Positions 36,346 through 43,955 of a DNA stretch of 64,000 nucleotides are shown piece by piece. The first letter of the stretch is position 1. Each line of letters starts with the position of its first letter. The notes beneath the pieces were generated by a model, which was not told the origin of the DNA, searched no databases, and saw only the letters and a program-made list of their open reading frames with translations. Source of the DNA: Trinickia violacea (lineage in GTDB: Bacteria; Pseudomonadota; Gammaproteobacteria; Burkholderiales; Burkholderiaceae); the NCBI RefSeq assembly GCF_005280735.1, contig NZ_CP040077.1:2542001-2606000 (forward strand), written 5' to 3'. A program made the position numbers and the translations under genes.

Positions 36346-37122
36346 TTAGCGGGTGCGAAGAGCCGCGAGCAGCCCTTCGACCGGTTTGAACCGAACCTCG
36401 AGTTCGGCGAGCAACACGCTCTGCATATCCTTGCGGAACACGTCCAGCCATGCGCCGGGCGTGACCGTCGCCGGAACTTCTTCGGCGTCGGCGTCGGCGT
36501 CGGCGTTGGCATCGGCGGCTTCGGCCAGCCTTTCGTCCTCGGCTTGGCGCAGACGTTGGAAATGCCCGGCGAGCCACGCGGGCACCGCGGCAAAGAGGCT
36601 CTGCTCGCGCGCGCTCAATGCGCGCTCCATGACGGCGTCCACCATCGCGAGCCGGGCCACGCCGTGCGGCCTGCTGGCCAGCATCGTCCGCAGACGGGTG
36701 CGCAGCGTGCCGATTTCGGTGTCCATCGTCTGTTGCAGCGAAAGATAGCGCTGACGAAAGACTGCGAAATCGGGCCGCGCATCCGGCGGGGCTTCCTGGC
36801 CGCGCGATGGCGCGCGCCCGTCCCGCCTGGCGGACGCGGACGCGCTATCGCCGACGATGGCTTTCGTCAACGCGCTGCGCACGTGGGCGCACCGTTTCGC
36901 GAGGTCGTCGTCCATCGCGGCGCCGCGCGCGCCGGAAGCCGCCGGGGGTGGATTCCCGTTCAACGCCGTCGACAGCGCGATGGCGTCGGTCCAGCCGAGC
37001 CATTGGCTCAACCGGTCCGAGAGCGGTTGGCTGGATTCGGGCACGTCGGCATCGGCCAGGCGCGCGAGTAAGCGAACGAGCGCCGGGCCGCCGAGGGCCG
37101 TGCGCTGAGGGGCTTGCACCAT
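36346..37122 (-). CDS. DUF3348-domain protein, first gene of the motor-like operon
   Basis: A 258-aa soluble protein. The conserved start is GGPALVRLLARLADADVPES followed by LSDRLSQWLGWTDAIALSTAL; a conserved helical C-terminal half includes FRQRYLSLQQTMD and a final AELEVRFKPVEGLLAAL. An acidic low-complexity Ala/Asp stretch is encoded by a GTCGGC-type repeat at about 36483-36520; its unit is a multiple of three, so length change keeps frame. No enzyme motif is seen. It opens the four-gene unit and may assemble at the motor's cytoplasmic face. Confidence 0.82.
   Translation of the reverse strand: MVQAPQRTALGGPALVRLLARLADADVPESSQPLSDRLSQWLGWTDAIALSTALNGNPPPAASGARGAAMDDDLAKRCAHVRSALTKAIVGDSASASARRDGRAPSRGQEAPPDARPDFAVFRQRYLSLQQTMDTEIGTLRTRLRTMLASRPHGVARLAMVDAVMERALSAREQSLFAAVPAWLAGHFQRLRQAEDERLAEAADANADADADAEEVPATVTPGAWLDVFRKDMQSVLLAELEVRFKPVEGLLAALRTR
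36483..36520. repeat. hexanucleotide-type repeat in the DUF3348 gene
   Basis: Tandem, slightly degenerate GTCGGC units coding for an Ala-Asp repeat on the minus strand. It is a possible site of in-frame length variation between strains. Confidence 0.7.
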
Positions 37123-37353
37123 ACTGCAAGAGGCAAAAAGACCGTAGTTTACACGCTGCCGACGCCCCGGCCGTCACTCTTCCAAGATTCGCCGCCTCGC
37201 GCACTGGCCCCCATTCCGTCTCGAATGAAGCCGATGGCCGTGCGCGGCTTGCCAAACGCGCCCTCGTGCTATACAAAAAATGCTAGTTAGTATGCCTATT
37301 TGGTCGCCCGGCCAAAGCGATGGGCGGCTCCACGGGAGCGAGCGAGACAGTCC

Positions 37354-38094
37354 ATGAGTCTTCTGGAACTCAAAGGCGTTTCCAAACACTTCGGCGCCAT
37401 TCAAGCCCTGACCGACGTGACGCTGACCCTGGAGCCGGGCCAAGTCGTCGGGCTCATGGGCGACAACGGGGCCGGGAAATCGACGCTGGCGAAGGTCATC
37501 GCCGGCAACTTCCCCCCTTCGCATGGCGAGATGCTGATCGACGGCAAACCGGTGCATTTCAGCAAGCCGCTCGACGCCCGCGCTCAGGGCATCGAAGTCG
37601 TCTACCAGGACCTCGCGCTCTGCGACAACCTCACGGCGGCCGCCAATGTGTTCCTCGGCCGCGAGCCGCGGCTCGGTTTCGGGCCCTTCCGCATTCTCGA
37701 TTACGCGACCATGTACCGCCGCGCGGGCGAACTTTTCAAACAGCTGAAATCGGAGACGCGCCCTCGCGATCTCGTCCGACAAATGTCGGGCGGTCAGCGG
37801 CAGGCGGTGGCGATCGCTCGCACGCGCCTGTCCGACGCGCGCCTCGTCGTCATGGACGAGCCGACGGCTGCGATCAGCGTCCGGCAGGTGGCGGAGGTGC
37901 TCGACCTCATCAAACGCCTGTCTGAACACGGCATCGCGGTCATTCTCATCAGCCATCGCATGCCCGACGTGTTTTCGGTCGCCCATCGCGTGGTCGTCAT
38001 GCGGCGCGGGCGCAAGGTCGCGGACAAGAGCACCGAAGCGTCGTCGCCCGAGGAGGTGACGGGCCTCATCACCGGAGCGATCTCCGCCGCCTGA
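37354..38094 (+). CDS. sugar-type ABC transporter ATP-binding protein (single domain)
   Basis: A 246-aa ATPase with Walker A GDNGAGKST, Q-loop VYQDLALCDN, signature MSGGQRQAVAIART and Walker B LVVMDEPTAAIS. It has one nucleotide-binding domain, unlike the duplicated RbsA type, so it probably acts as a homodimer as in FrcA-like fructose/ribose transporters. The start at 37354 is the conserved MSLLELKGVSKHFG. It begins an ATPase-permease-binding protein unit on the plus strand, divergent from the motor-like operon. The substrate is not identifiable. Confidence 0.9.
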   Translation: MSLLELKGVSKHFGAIQALTDVTLTLEPGQVVGLMGDNGAGKSTLAKVIAGNFPPSHGEMLIDGKPVHFSKPLDARAQGIEVVYQDLALCDNLTAAANVFLGREPRLGFGPFRILDYATMYRRAGELFKQLKSETRPRDLVRQMSGGQRQAVAIARTRLSDARLVVMDEPTAAISVRQVAEVLDLIKRLSEHGIAVILISHRMPDVFSVAHRVVVMRRGRKVADKSTEASSPEEVTGLITGAISAA

Positions 38095-38119
38095 CACGCC
38101 CTATATCGGAGCCCGGAAA

Positions 38120-39145
38120 TTGAACGATCCACCGGAACGGCCCAGCCCCATCTCGAGATTGCTCGACGAGCCGCAAGCAGAGAAGACCCATACCCGCTGG
38201 ACGGGCTTGCTCGCGAGCCAGGTGTTCTGGGTGGTGCTCGCGACGCTCGTCGGCTGCCTCGCGCTCTCGTTCGTGACCTCGACCTTCGCGACGCAGCAGA
38301 ACATTTTCAACGTCACGCGCAACTTCGCGTTCGTCGCCATCGTCGCGCTCGGCATGATGGCGGTGATCGTCACGGGCGGCATCGACATTTCGGTCGGCTC
38401 GACGATCGGCATCAGCGGCATCGTGCTCTCGGTGGTCATGAACGCCGGCTGGTCGATCTGGGCCGGCATCGGCATGGGGCTCCTGACCGCGGGGCTTGTC
38501 GGCCTCGTGAACGGCCTGCTCATCGCCTATCTCGACATGCAGCCGTTCGTCGTGACGCTCGGCATGCTGAGCGTCGGCCGCAGTCTCGCACTGGTGATCT
38601 CCGGCAGCCGGACCATCTTCGATTTCGGCCCGGACGGCAGCCAACTCCTGGCGCTCGGCGGCGGCTCGACCTTCGGCGTCGCCAATCCCGTGTGGTTCCT
38701 GGTCGTCCTGGCCGTGCTCTTCTGGTTCGCCTTTCGCTGGACGCGCTGGGGCCGCTACGTCTTCGCGGTCGGCGGCAACCGCCATGCGGCGAATCTCACG
38801 GGCGTGCCGGTGCGCAGCATCATCTGCTCCGTCTATGTGCTCGGCGGGCTCATGGCAGGCGTCGCGGCCATCCTCGAAGTCGGCTGGCTCGGCGCGGTGA
38901 CGACCGGCCTCGGCACGGGCGACGAATTGCGCGTGATCGCTGCGACCGTGATCGGCGGCACGAATCTCGCGGGCGGCGTCGGCAGCGCCTTCGGGACGGT
39001 CGTCGGCGCCGCGCTCATCGAAGTGATCCGCAACAGCCTGATCCTGCTCGGCGTCGACGCGTTCTGGCAGGGCACGGTTGTCGGCGGCTTCATCATCATC
39101 GCCGTGCTCTTCAATCGGCTCGGCGGCGAGCGGCAAGGAGGTTGA
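38120..39145 (+). CDS. sugar-type ABC transporter permease
   Basis: A 341-aa membrane permease of the RbsC/FrcC family with about eight to ten helices and the cytoplasmic loop GGIDISVGSTIG near residue 90. The start is a TTG at 38120 preceded by CGGAG; no nearby ATG or GTG fits better. It is 25 bp after the ATPase gene. The N-terminal 30 residues are a soluble extension common in this subgroup. Confidence 0.88.
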   Translation: MNDPPERPSPISRLLDEPQAEKTHTRWTGLLASQVFWVVLATLVGCLALSFVTSTFATQQNIFNVTRNFAFVAIVALGMMAVIVTGGIDISVGSTIGISGIVLSVVMNAGWSIWAGIGMGLLTAGLVGLVNGLLIAYLDMQPFVVTLGMLSVGRSLALVISGSRTIFDFGPDGSQLLALGGGSTFGVANPVWFLVVLAVLFWFAFRWTRWGRYVFAVGGNRHAANLTGVPVRSIICSVYVLGGLMAGVAAILEVGWLGAVTTGLGTGDELRVIAATVIGGTNLAGGVGSAFGTVVGAALIEVIRNSLILLGVDAFWQGTVVGGFIIIAVLFNRLGGERQGG

Positions 39146-39162
39146 AATCTCAGGAGGTAACA

Positions 39163-40155
39163 ATGAAGAAATCGTGGATGTGCATTGCCGCGATCGGAGG
39201 GCTCGCCATGCTGGCCTCCTCCGCGTTCGCAGCCGACAAGACCCTGGCGCTGGTGGTGAAGGGTCTCGACAACCCCTACTTCGACCTCATGCATCAGGGA
39301 TGCGACCGGGCGAACAAGGAACTCCATCAACAAGGCTACACCTGCTATTACACCGGCCCCGCGACCGCCGCGGACGAAAGCGCCGAAGTGCAGATCATCG
39401 ACGATCTTTTGACCAAGGGTGTCGCCGCCATCGCGATCTCGCCCTCGAACGCCCCGGCCGTGGCCGAGGTGATTCGCCGCCGCCACACGAAGATCCCGAT
39501 CATCACCGCGGATGCCGACCTGCTGCCGAAGGACGCCTCGCTGCGCAAGAGCTACGTCGGCACCGACAACTACGACCTGGGCGTCAAGCTCGGCGAGCAG
39601 TTGAAGCTGCTGATGCCGAACGGCGGCAAGATCTGCCTCGTGATGGGCAACCCCGCGGCCGAGAACATCAATCAACGCGCCCAGGGCACGCGCGACGTTC
39701 TCTCCGGCAAGAAGGGGATCGCGAAGCTCGCGGGCGAGAACGGCTGGACCGAAATCAGCGCCTGCCCGCTCTACGTGAACGACGACGCCGCCAAGGCGAA
39801 CCAGATGATGCAGGACACGCTGACTGCCAACCCCACCGGGCTCGATGCCTTCGTGCTCGAAGGCGGCTGGCCGCTCTTCGCCCCGCAGGCCTATTCGCAA
39901 GTCGTCGCGCCGATCATGGATAAGATCCAGAGCGGCAAGTTCGTCATCGTCTCGGCCGATACGCTCGGACCGGAACTGCAAGCGCTCAAGGACCACAAGG
40001 TCAATGTCCTCGTCGGGCAGCGGCCGGAGGAAATGGGTTATCGGGCGGCGATGACGATGCGCGAGCTCGCGGAAGGCAAGACGGTGAAGCCGCTGATCCA
40101 CACCGGTCTCGACACCTGTACCTGGAAGAATGCGGACACCTGCCTCAAGCATTGA
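39163..40155 (+). CDS. sugar-type ABC transporter substrate-binding protein
   Basis: A 330-aa periplasmic binding protein of the peripla_BP_4 type. A signal peptide (MKKSWMCIAAIGGLAMLASSAFA) is followed by the fold start KTLALVVKGLDNPYFDLMHQG. Cys residues near the C-terminus (DTCTWKNADTC) could form a disulfide. A perfect AGGAGGT ribosome site precedes 39163, so it should be made in excess over the permease, as usual. The ligand is probably a sugar or polyol but is not identifiable. Confidence 0.9.
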   Translation: MKKSWMCIAAIGGLAMLASSAFAADKTLALVVKGLDNPYFDLMHQGCDRANKELHQQGYTCYYTGPATAADESAEVQIIDDLLTKGVAAIAISPSNAPAVAEVIRRRHTKIPIITADADLLPKDASLRKSYVGTDNYDLGVKLGEQLKLLMPNGGKICLVMGNPAAENINQRAQGTRDVLSGKKGIAKLAGENGWTEISACPLYVNDDAAKANQMMQDTLTANPTGLDAFVLEGGWPLFAPQAYSQVVAPIMDKIQSGKFVIVSADTLGPELQALKDHKVNVLVGQRPEEMGYRAAMTMRELAEGKTVKPLIHTGLDTCTWKNADTCLKH

Positions 40156-40243
40156 GGGCTGGCGGGCGCTTCGCCTCTCGTGCGCCGAGCACGCGGCGGC
40201 GCCGGACTGGAAAGGCGGCGCACCGCCCGTTGCGCCAGTCCGA

Positions 40244-42964
40244 TCACCGTTGCCAGGGCGCGGCGCTCGGGTGCGCCGTCATTTCGTAGCGCTCGCGCGC
40301 CGCCCGCACGATGGCGGCATCGATCTCGCCTTCGTCCGCGAGCGCCTTCAACGCGGCAATGACGATGCTCGCGCGGTCGACCTCGAAGAACGCGCGCAAC
40401 GCCTGCCTCGTATCGCTGCGGCCGAAGCCGTCGGTGCCGAGCGTCACATACCGCCGAGGCACGTACGCGCGGATCAGCTCCGGCACCGCGCGCGCGTAGT
40501 CGGTCGCGGCGATCACCGGCCCGCGCGACGCACCGAGCGCGGCGCTCACGTAGGGGCTCACGTGCGTGTCGCCGAGCCGCGATTGCCGCTCGGCCTCCAT
40601 GCCGCCGCGCTGCAATTCGGTGAAGCTCGTCACGCTCCACACGGCGGCGTCGATGCCCCAGTCTTCCTTCAGCATGCGTTGCGCGGCGATCGCCTCGCCC
40701 AGAATCGCGCCCGAGCCGAGCAACTGCACGCGCGCCGTCTCGTGCAATGCCGGCGACAACGGATAGAGCCCCTTGAGGATGCCTTCGCGCAAAGCGCGAG
40801 GGTCGCCCTCCGGCACGGACGGCTGCGCGTAGTTCTCGTTCGTGACGGTCACGTAATAGAACACGTCGCGCTGCTCCTCGACCATTTCACGCATCCCCGC
40901 ATCGACGATCGTCGCGACCTCGTACGCGAACGCCGGATCGTAGGCGCGGCAGTTCGGAATCGTCGATGCCGCGAGGTGGCTCGTGCCGTCCTGATGCTGC
41001 AGGCCCTCGCCACCAAGCGTCGTGCGGCCCGACGTGGCGCCCACGAGGAAGCCGCGCGAGCGCTGGTCGGCGGCGGCCCAGATCAGGTCGCCGACGCGCT
41101 GAAAGCCGAACATCGAGTAGTAGATGTAGAACGGCAGCATCGGCAGGTCGTGCACGCTGTACGACGTCGCCGCGGCGATCCATGACGAGATCGCGCCCGC
41201 TTCCGAAATCCCTTCTTCGAGAATCTGGCCGCGCGTGTCCTCGCGGTAGTAGAGCATCGAGCCGAGGTCTTCCGGCTCGTAGCGCTGGCCGAGCGGCGAA
41301 TAGATCCCGACTTGCCGGAACATATTGGCCATGCCGAAGGTGCGCGCCTCGTCGGCGACGATCGGCACGACGCGCGAGCCGATCTCGGCGTCCTTCAGCA
41401 ACGCGGTGAGCATGCGCACGAGCGCCATCGTCGTCGACATCTCGCGGCCGCCCGCCTCGAGTGCGAACGCGCCCCAGGTGGGTATCGAAGGGACGGTCAG
41501 CCCCTTCGACGCCGCTCTCCGCCTTCTGGGCAGATAGCCTCCCAGGGCAGCCCGGCGGGCATGCAGGTAACGCATTTCCGGGCTGTCTTCCGCAGGTTTG
41601 TAAAACGTGAGCTGCTCGACGTCGTCGTCCGACAACGGCAGACGGAAACGATCGCGGAACGCCTTGAGGTCGTCGACGCCGAGCTTCTTCTGTTGATGGG
41701 TCGTCATGCGGCCCTGCCCCGCCGCTCCCATCCCGAAGCCTTTCATCGTCTTCGCGAGGATCACGGTCGGCTGGCCCTTGTGAGCGAGCGCACGCGCATA
41801 CGCGGCGTGCAGCTTGCGCGCGTCGTGGCCGCCGCGGCGCAGCCGGTCGATCTCGGCATCGGTGAGCTGCGCGCCAAGCGCCGCCAGCGCCGGATGCCGA
41901 CCGAAGAAGTGCGCGCGGTTGTACGCGCCGTCGTTCGCCGAGAACGTCTGGAACTGGCCGTCGACGGTGTCGGCGAATGCGCGCGCGAGCGCGCCGGCGT
42001 GATCGCGCGCGAACAGCGGGTCCCAATCGGAACCCCACAGCACCTTGATCACGTTCCAGCCGGCACCCGCGAACACCGCTTCGAGCTCGTCGATCACGCG
42101 AGCGTTGCCGCGCACCGGGCCGTCGAGCCGCTGCAGGTTGCAGTTGATCACGAACACGAGATTGTCGAGACCTTCGCGCGCGGCAAGCGACAGCGCACCA
42201 AGCGATTCGGGCTCGTCCATCTCGCCGTCGCCGAAGAAACCCCAGACCGTGCGGCCGTCCGTGTTCGCGAGGCCGCGGTGCTGCAGGTAGCGCATGAAGC
42301 GCGCTTGGTAGATCGCGTTGATCGGGCCGATGCCCATCGAGCCGGTCGGGAACTGCCAGAAGTCCGGCATCAGCCAAGGATGCGGATAGGAACACAGGCC
42401 CGGCCCGGCGATTTCGCGGCGGTAATGCCGGAGATGATCCTCAGTCAGAAAGCCCTCGAGATACGCCCGCGCGTAGACGCCCGGCGACGAATGCGGCTGG
42501 AAATAGACGAGATCGCCGCCTGCGCCGGCGCCGCCATCCTGCGCGGCCGCGCGAAAGAAATGGTTGAAGCCGACCTCGAACAGGTCGGACGCCGACGCAT
42601 AGCTCGCGATGTGGCCGCCCAGCTCGCCATACGCGCGGTTCGCGCGCACGACCATCGCGAGCGCATTCCAGCGCAGCGCGGCTGACAGCCGCTCCTCGAT
42701 GTCGAGGTCGCCGGGATAGTGCGGCTGCTCGGCAAGCGGGATCGTGTTCAGGTAACGCGTGACAGGCATGCGGGAGGACGCGAGTCCGATCGCGCGCGCA
42801 TGCTCGGCGAGCCGGTCGAGCAGATATTGCGCGCGCGCCTTGCCGACGTGGGCGGCGACGCCGTCCAGCGCATCGATCCATTCGGCCGTTTCCCCAGGAT
42901 CGAGGTCGGCGTTCGTCGTTTCAAGGCGTTGGGTCTGCTCGATACCGCTCGATAAATCCGTCAT
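40244..42964 (-). CDS. AceE-like homodimeric E1 dehydrogenase (MdeB type)
   Basis: A 906-aa thiamine-diphosphate 2-oxoacid dehydrogenase E1 of the AceE family. The ThDP motif GDGEMDEPESLGAL...NCN, the substrate region PHSSPGVYARAYLEG and the transketolase-like C-terminal half are intact. No E2 (lipoyl acyltransferase) or E3 gene is adjacent, so it is an orphan E1. It is divergent from an Lrp-type regulator, the arrangement known for MdeB/MdeR in Pseudomonas putida, where the E1 acts on 2-oxobutyrate from methionine. Pyruvate or a short 2-oxoacid is the inferred substrate. The start at 42964 is used; 42998-43003 alternatives are less conserved. Confidence 0.88.
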   Translation of the reverse strand: MTDLSSGIEQTQRLETTNADLDPGETAEWIDALDGVAAHVGKARAQYLLDRLAEHARAIGLASSRMPVTRYLNTIPLAEQPHYPGDLDIEERLSAALRWNALAMVVRANRAYGELGGHIASYASASDLFEVGFNHFFRAAAQDGGAGAGGDLVYFQPHSSPGVYARAYLEGFLTEDHLRHYRREIAGPGLCSYPHPWLMPDFWQFPTGSMGIGPINAIYQARFMRYLQHRGLANTDGRTVWGFFGDGEMDEPESLGALSLAAREGLDNLVFVINCNLQRLDGPVRGNARVIDELEAVFAGAGWNVIKVLWGSDWDPLFARDHAGALARAFADTVDGQFQTFSANDGAYNRAHFFGRHPALAALGAQLTDAEIDRLRRGGHDARKLHAAYARALAHKGQPTVILAKTMKGFGMGAAGQGRMTTHQQKKLGVDDLKAFRDRFRLPLSDDDVEQLTFYKPAEDSPEMRYLHARRAALGGYLPRRRRAASKGLTVPSIPTWGAFALEAGGREMSTTMALVRMLTALLKDAEIGSRVVPIVADEARTFGMANMFRQVGIYSPLGQRYEPEDLGSMLYYREDTRGQILEEGISEAGAISSWIAAATSYSVHDLPMLPFYIYYSMFGFQRVGDLIWAAADQRSRGFLVGATSGRTTLGGEGLQHQDGTSHLAASTIPNCRAYDPAFAYEVATIVDAGMREMVEEQRDVFYYVTVTNENYAQPSVPEGDPRALREGILKGLYPLSPALHETARVQLLGSGAILGEAIAAQRMLKEDWGIDAAVWSVTSFTELQRGGMEAERQSRLGDTHVSPYVSAALGASRGPVIAATDYARAVPELIRAYVPRRYVTLGTDGFGRSDTRQALRAFFEVDRASIVIAALKALADEGEIDAAIVRAARERYEMTAHPSAAPWQR

Positions 42965-43076
42965 CGCTGGTCTCCCGCACGCAAGCTCCGTGGCGTGCAT
43001 CAATGGGAAGTCATGCTACCTGCCGCACCGCAAAATTTGCGTCTCATTTCCTTGGATTTTCGCGCTGCGGTAGTGT

Positions 43077-43112
43077 AAATATTCTGGTGACACTCAAACT
43101 TCCGGAATATTT
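43077..43112. promoter_or_regulatory. Lrp-type inverted repeat between E1 and Lrp genes
   Basis: AAATATTCTGG (43077-43087) and CCGGAATATTT (43102-43112) form 11-bp arms with one mismatch and a 14-nt spacer. It lies 6-41 bp before the Lrp-type start and 113-148 bp before the E1 start. Lrp/AsnC regulators bind such AT-rich inverted repeats, so shared control and autoregulation are inferred. Confidence 0.65.
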
Positions 43113-43117
43113 CGACT

Positions 43118-43645
43118 ATGGGCTCAAACCCGCGGCGCCTCGACCGCATCGACATCGGCATCCTGAACCAGCTTCAGCAGAACGCGCGGATCACGAACGC
43201 GGAGCTCGCGCACTCCGTCAACCTGTCGCCGACGCCCTGCTTCAATCGCGTGCGCGCACTCGAAAAGCTGGGCCTCTTCAAGCAGCAGGTCACGCTGCTC
43301 GATCCCGAGCCGCTCGGCTTGCGGATCAACGTGTTCATCCAGGTGAGCCTCGAGAAGCAGGTCGAGGACGCGCTGCGGCGCTTCGAAGAAGCCATCTCGC
43401 AGCGGCCCGAGGTGATGGAGTGCTACCTGATGTCGGGCGACGCCGACTATCTGCTGCGCGTCGTGATGCCGGACATGCGTACGCTCGAACGCTTCATCAT
43501 CGAGCGGCTGACGACGATTCCGGGCGTGTCGAACATCCGCTCCAGCTTCGCGCTCAAGCAGGTGCGCTACAAGACGGCGCTGCCGCTGCCGGCGGGCGGG
43601 CTCACGCTCGCCGATCCGGAACAGACGACGGCCGAGTGGGATTGA
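43118..43645 (+). CDS. Lrp/AsnC-family regulator (MdeR-like)
   Basis: A 175-aa regulator with an N-terminal helix-turn-helix (LDRIDIGILNQLQQNARITNAELAHSVNLSPTPC) and a C-terminal RAM/AsnC ligand-binding domain (EVMECYLMSGDADYLLRVVMPD). It is divergent from the E1 gene across 153 bp, and an inverted repeat immediately precedes it. It probably activates the E1 gene in response to an amino acid. Confidence 0.93.
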   Translation: MGSNPRRLDRIDIGILNQLQQNARITNAELAHSVNLSPTPCFNRVRALEKLGLFKQQVTLLDPEPLGLRINVFIQVSLEKQVEDALRRFEEAISQRPEVMECYLMSGDADYLLRVVMPDMRTLERFIIERLTTIPGVSNIRSSFALKQVRYKTALPLPAGGLTLADPEQTTAEWD

Positions 43646-43860
43646 CGCGTCGCTCCGTCAGGAAGGCGCGCGAAGCAACGTGCTGCAGCAGGGTCAGCCA
43701 GTGCATTAGGCAGCGCGCACCCTAGCTGGCCCTGAAGGCTCGCGCCTGCGCTGCCGATCCAGGTGCCGCTCATCGCAGCGTGAGCCACCGGCATTTGCCC
43801 GGATCGTCGGCGCATCGCGAGTTTGAGTATTCTGCCGCCAGGACCGTACACCGCCGAAGG

Positions 43861-43892
43861 CTCCAAGTAAGCGCTGAAGCGCTAACTTGGAG
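43861..43892. repeat. GCGCTGAAGCGC hairpin element, copy 1
   Basis: CTCCAAGT (43861-43868) pairs with ACTTGGAG (43885-43892), and within it GCGC-TGAA-GCGC forms a tetraloop hairpin. It is the first of three related elements in the window. Confidence 0.7.
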
Positions 43893-43910
43893 CAACTCCG
43901 GCATGGGACC

Positions 43911-43936
43911 CGAGTAAGCGCTAAAGCGCCAACTCT
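43911..43936. repeat. GCGCTGAAGCGC-type hairpin element, copy 2
   Basis: A close relative of the preceding element (GAGTAAGCGCTAAAGCGCCAA, then CTCTGG) 46 bp downstream, again able to fold through GAGT/ACTC and GCGC-type pairing. It ends 20 bp before the MocR gene start. Confidence 0.6.
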
Positions 43937-43955
43937 GGTCGACATAGGAGCCAGC

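Larger units (their letters stand above)
43646..43955. promoter_or_regulatory. intergenic region with two related hairpins before the MocR gene
   Basis: A 310-bp gap. The 3' part contains two hairpin elements, listed separately; the rest shows nothing I can name. The GGAG ribosome site of the MocR gene is at 43947-43950. I did not find the 23-bp-spaced direct repeat seen elsewhere in the sulfonate region. Confidence 0.5.

Noticed and set aside
32937..37122. Calling the motor-like operon a Zorya defence system.
   Set aside because: The ZorA/ZorB-like pair is there, but no ZorC, ZorD helicase/nuclease or ZorE-type effector is present, and there are no mobile or defence genes nearby. The two extra proteins belong to DUF3348 and DUF2894.
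43646..43955. A copy of the 23-bp-spaced direct repeat before the MocR gene itself.
   Set aside because: Single CTGGCCC- and GCCAG-like matches occur, but no second copy lies 23 bp away, so autoregulation through this element is not supported.
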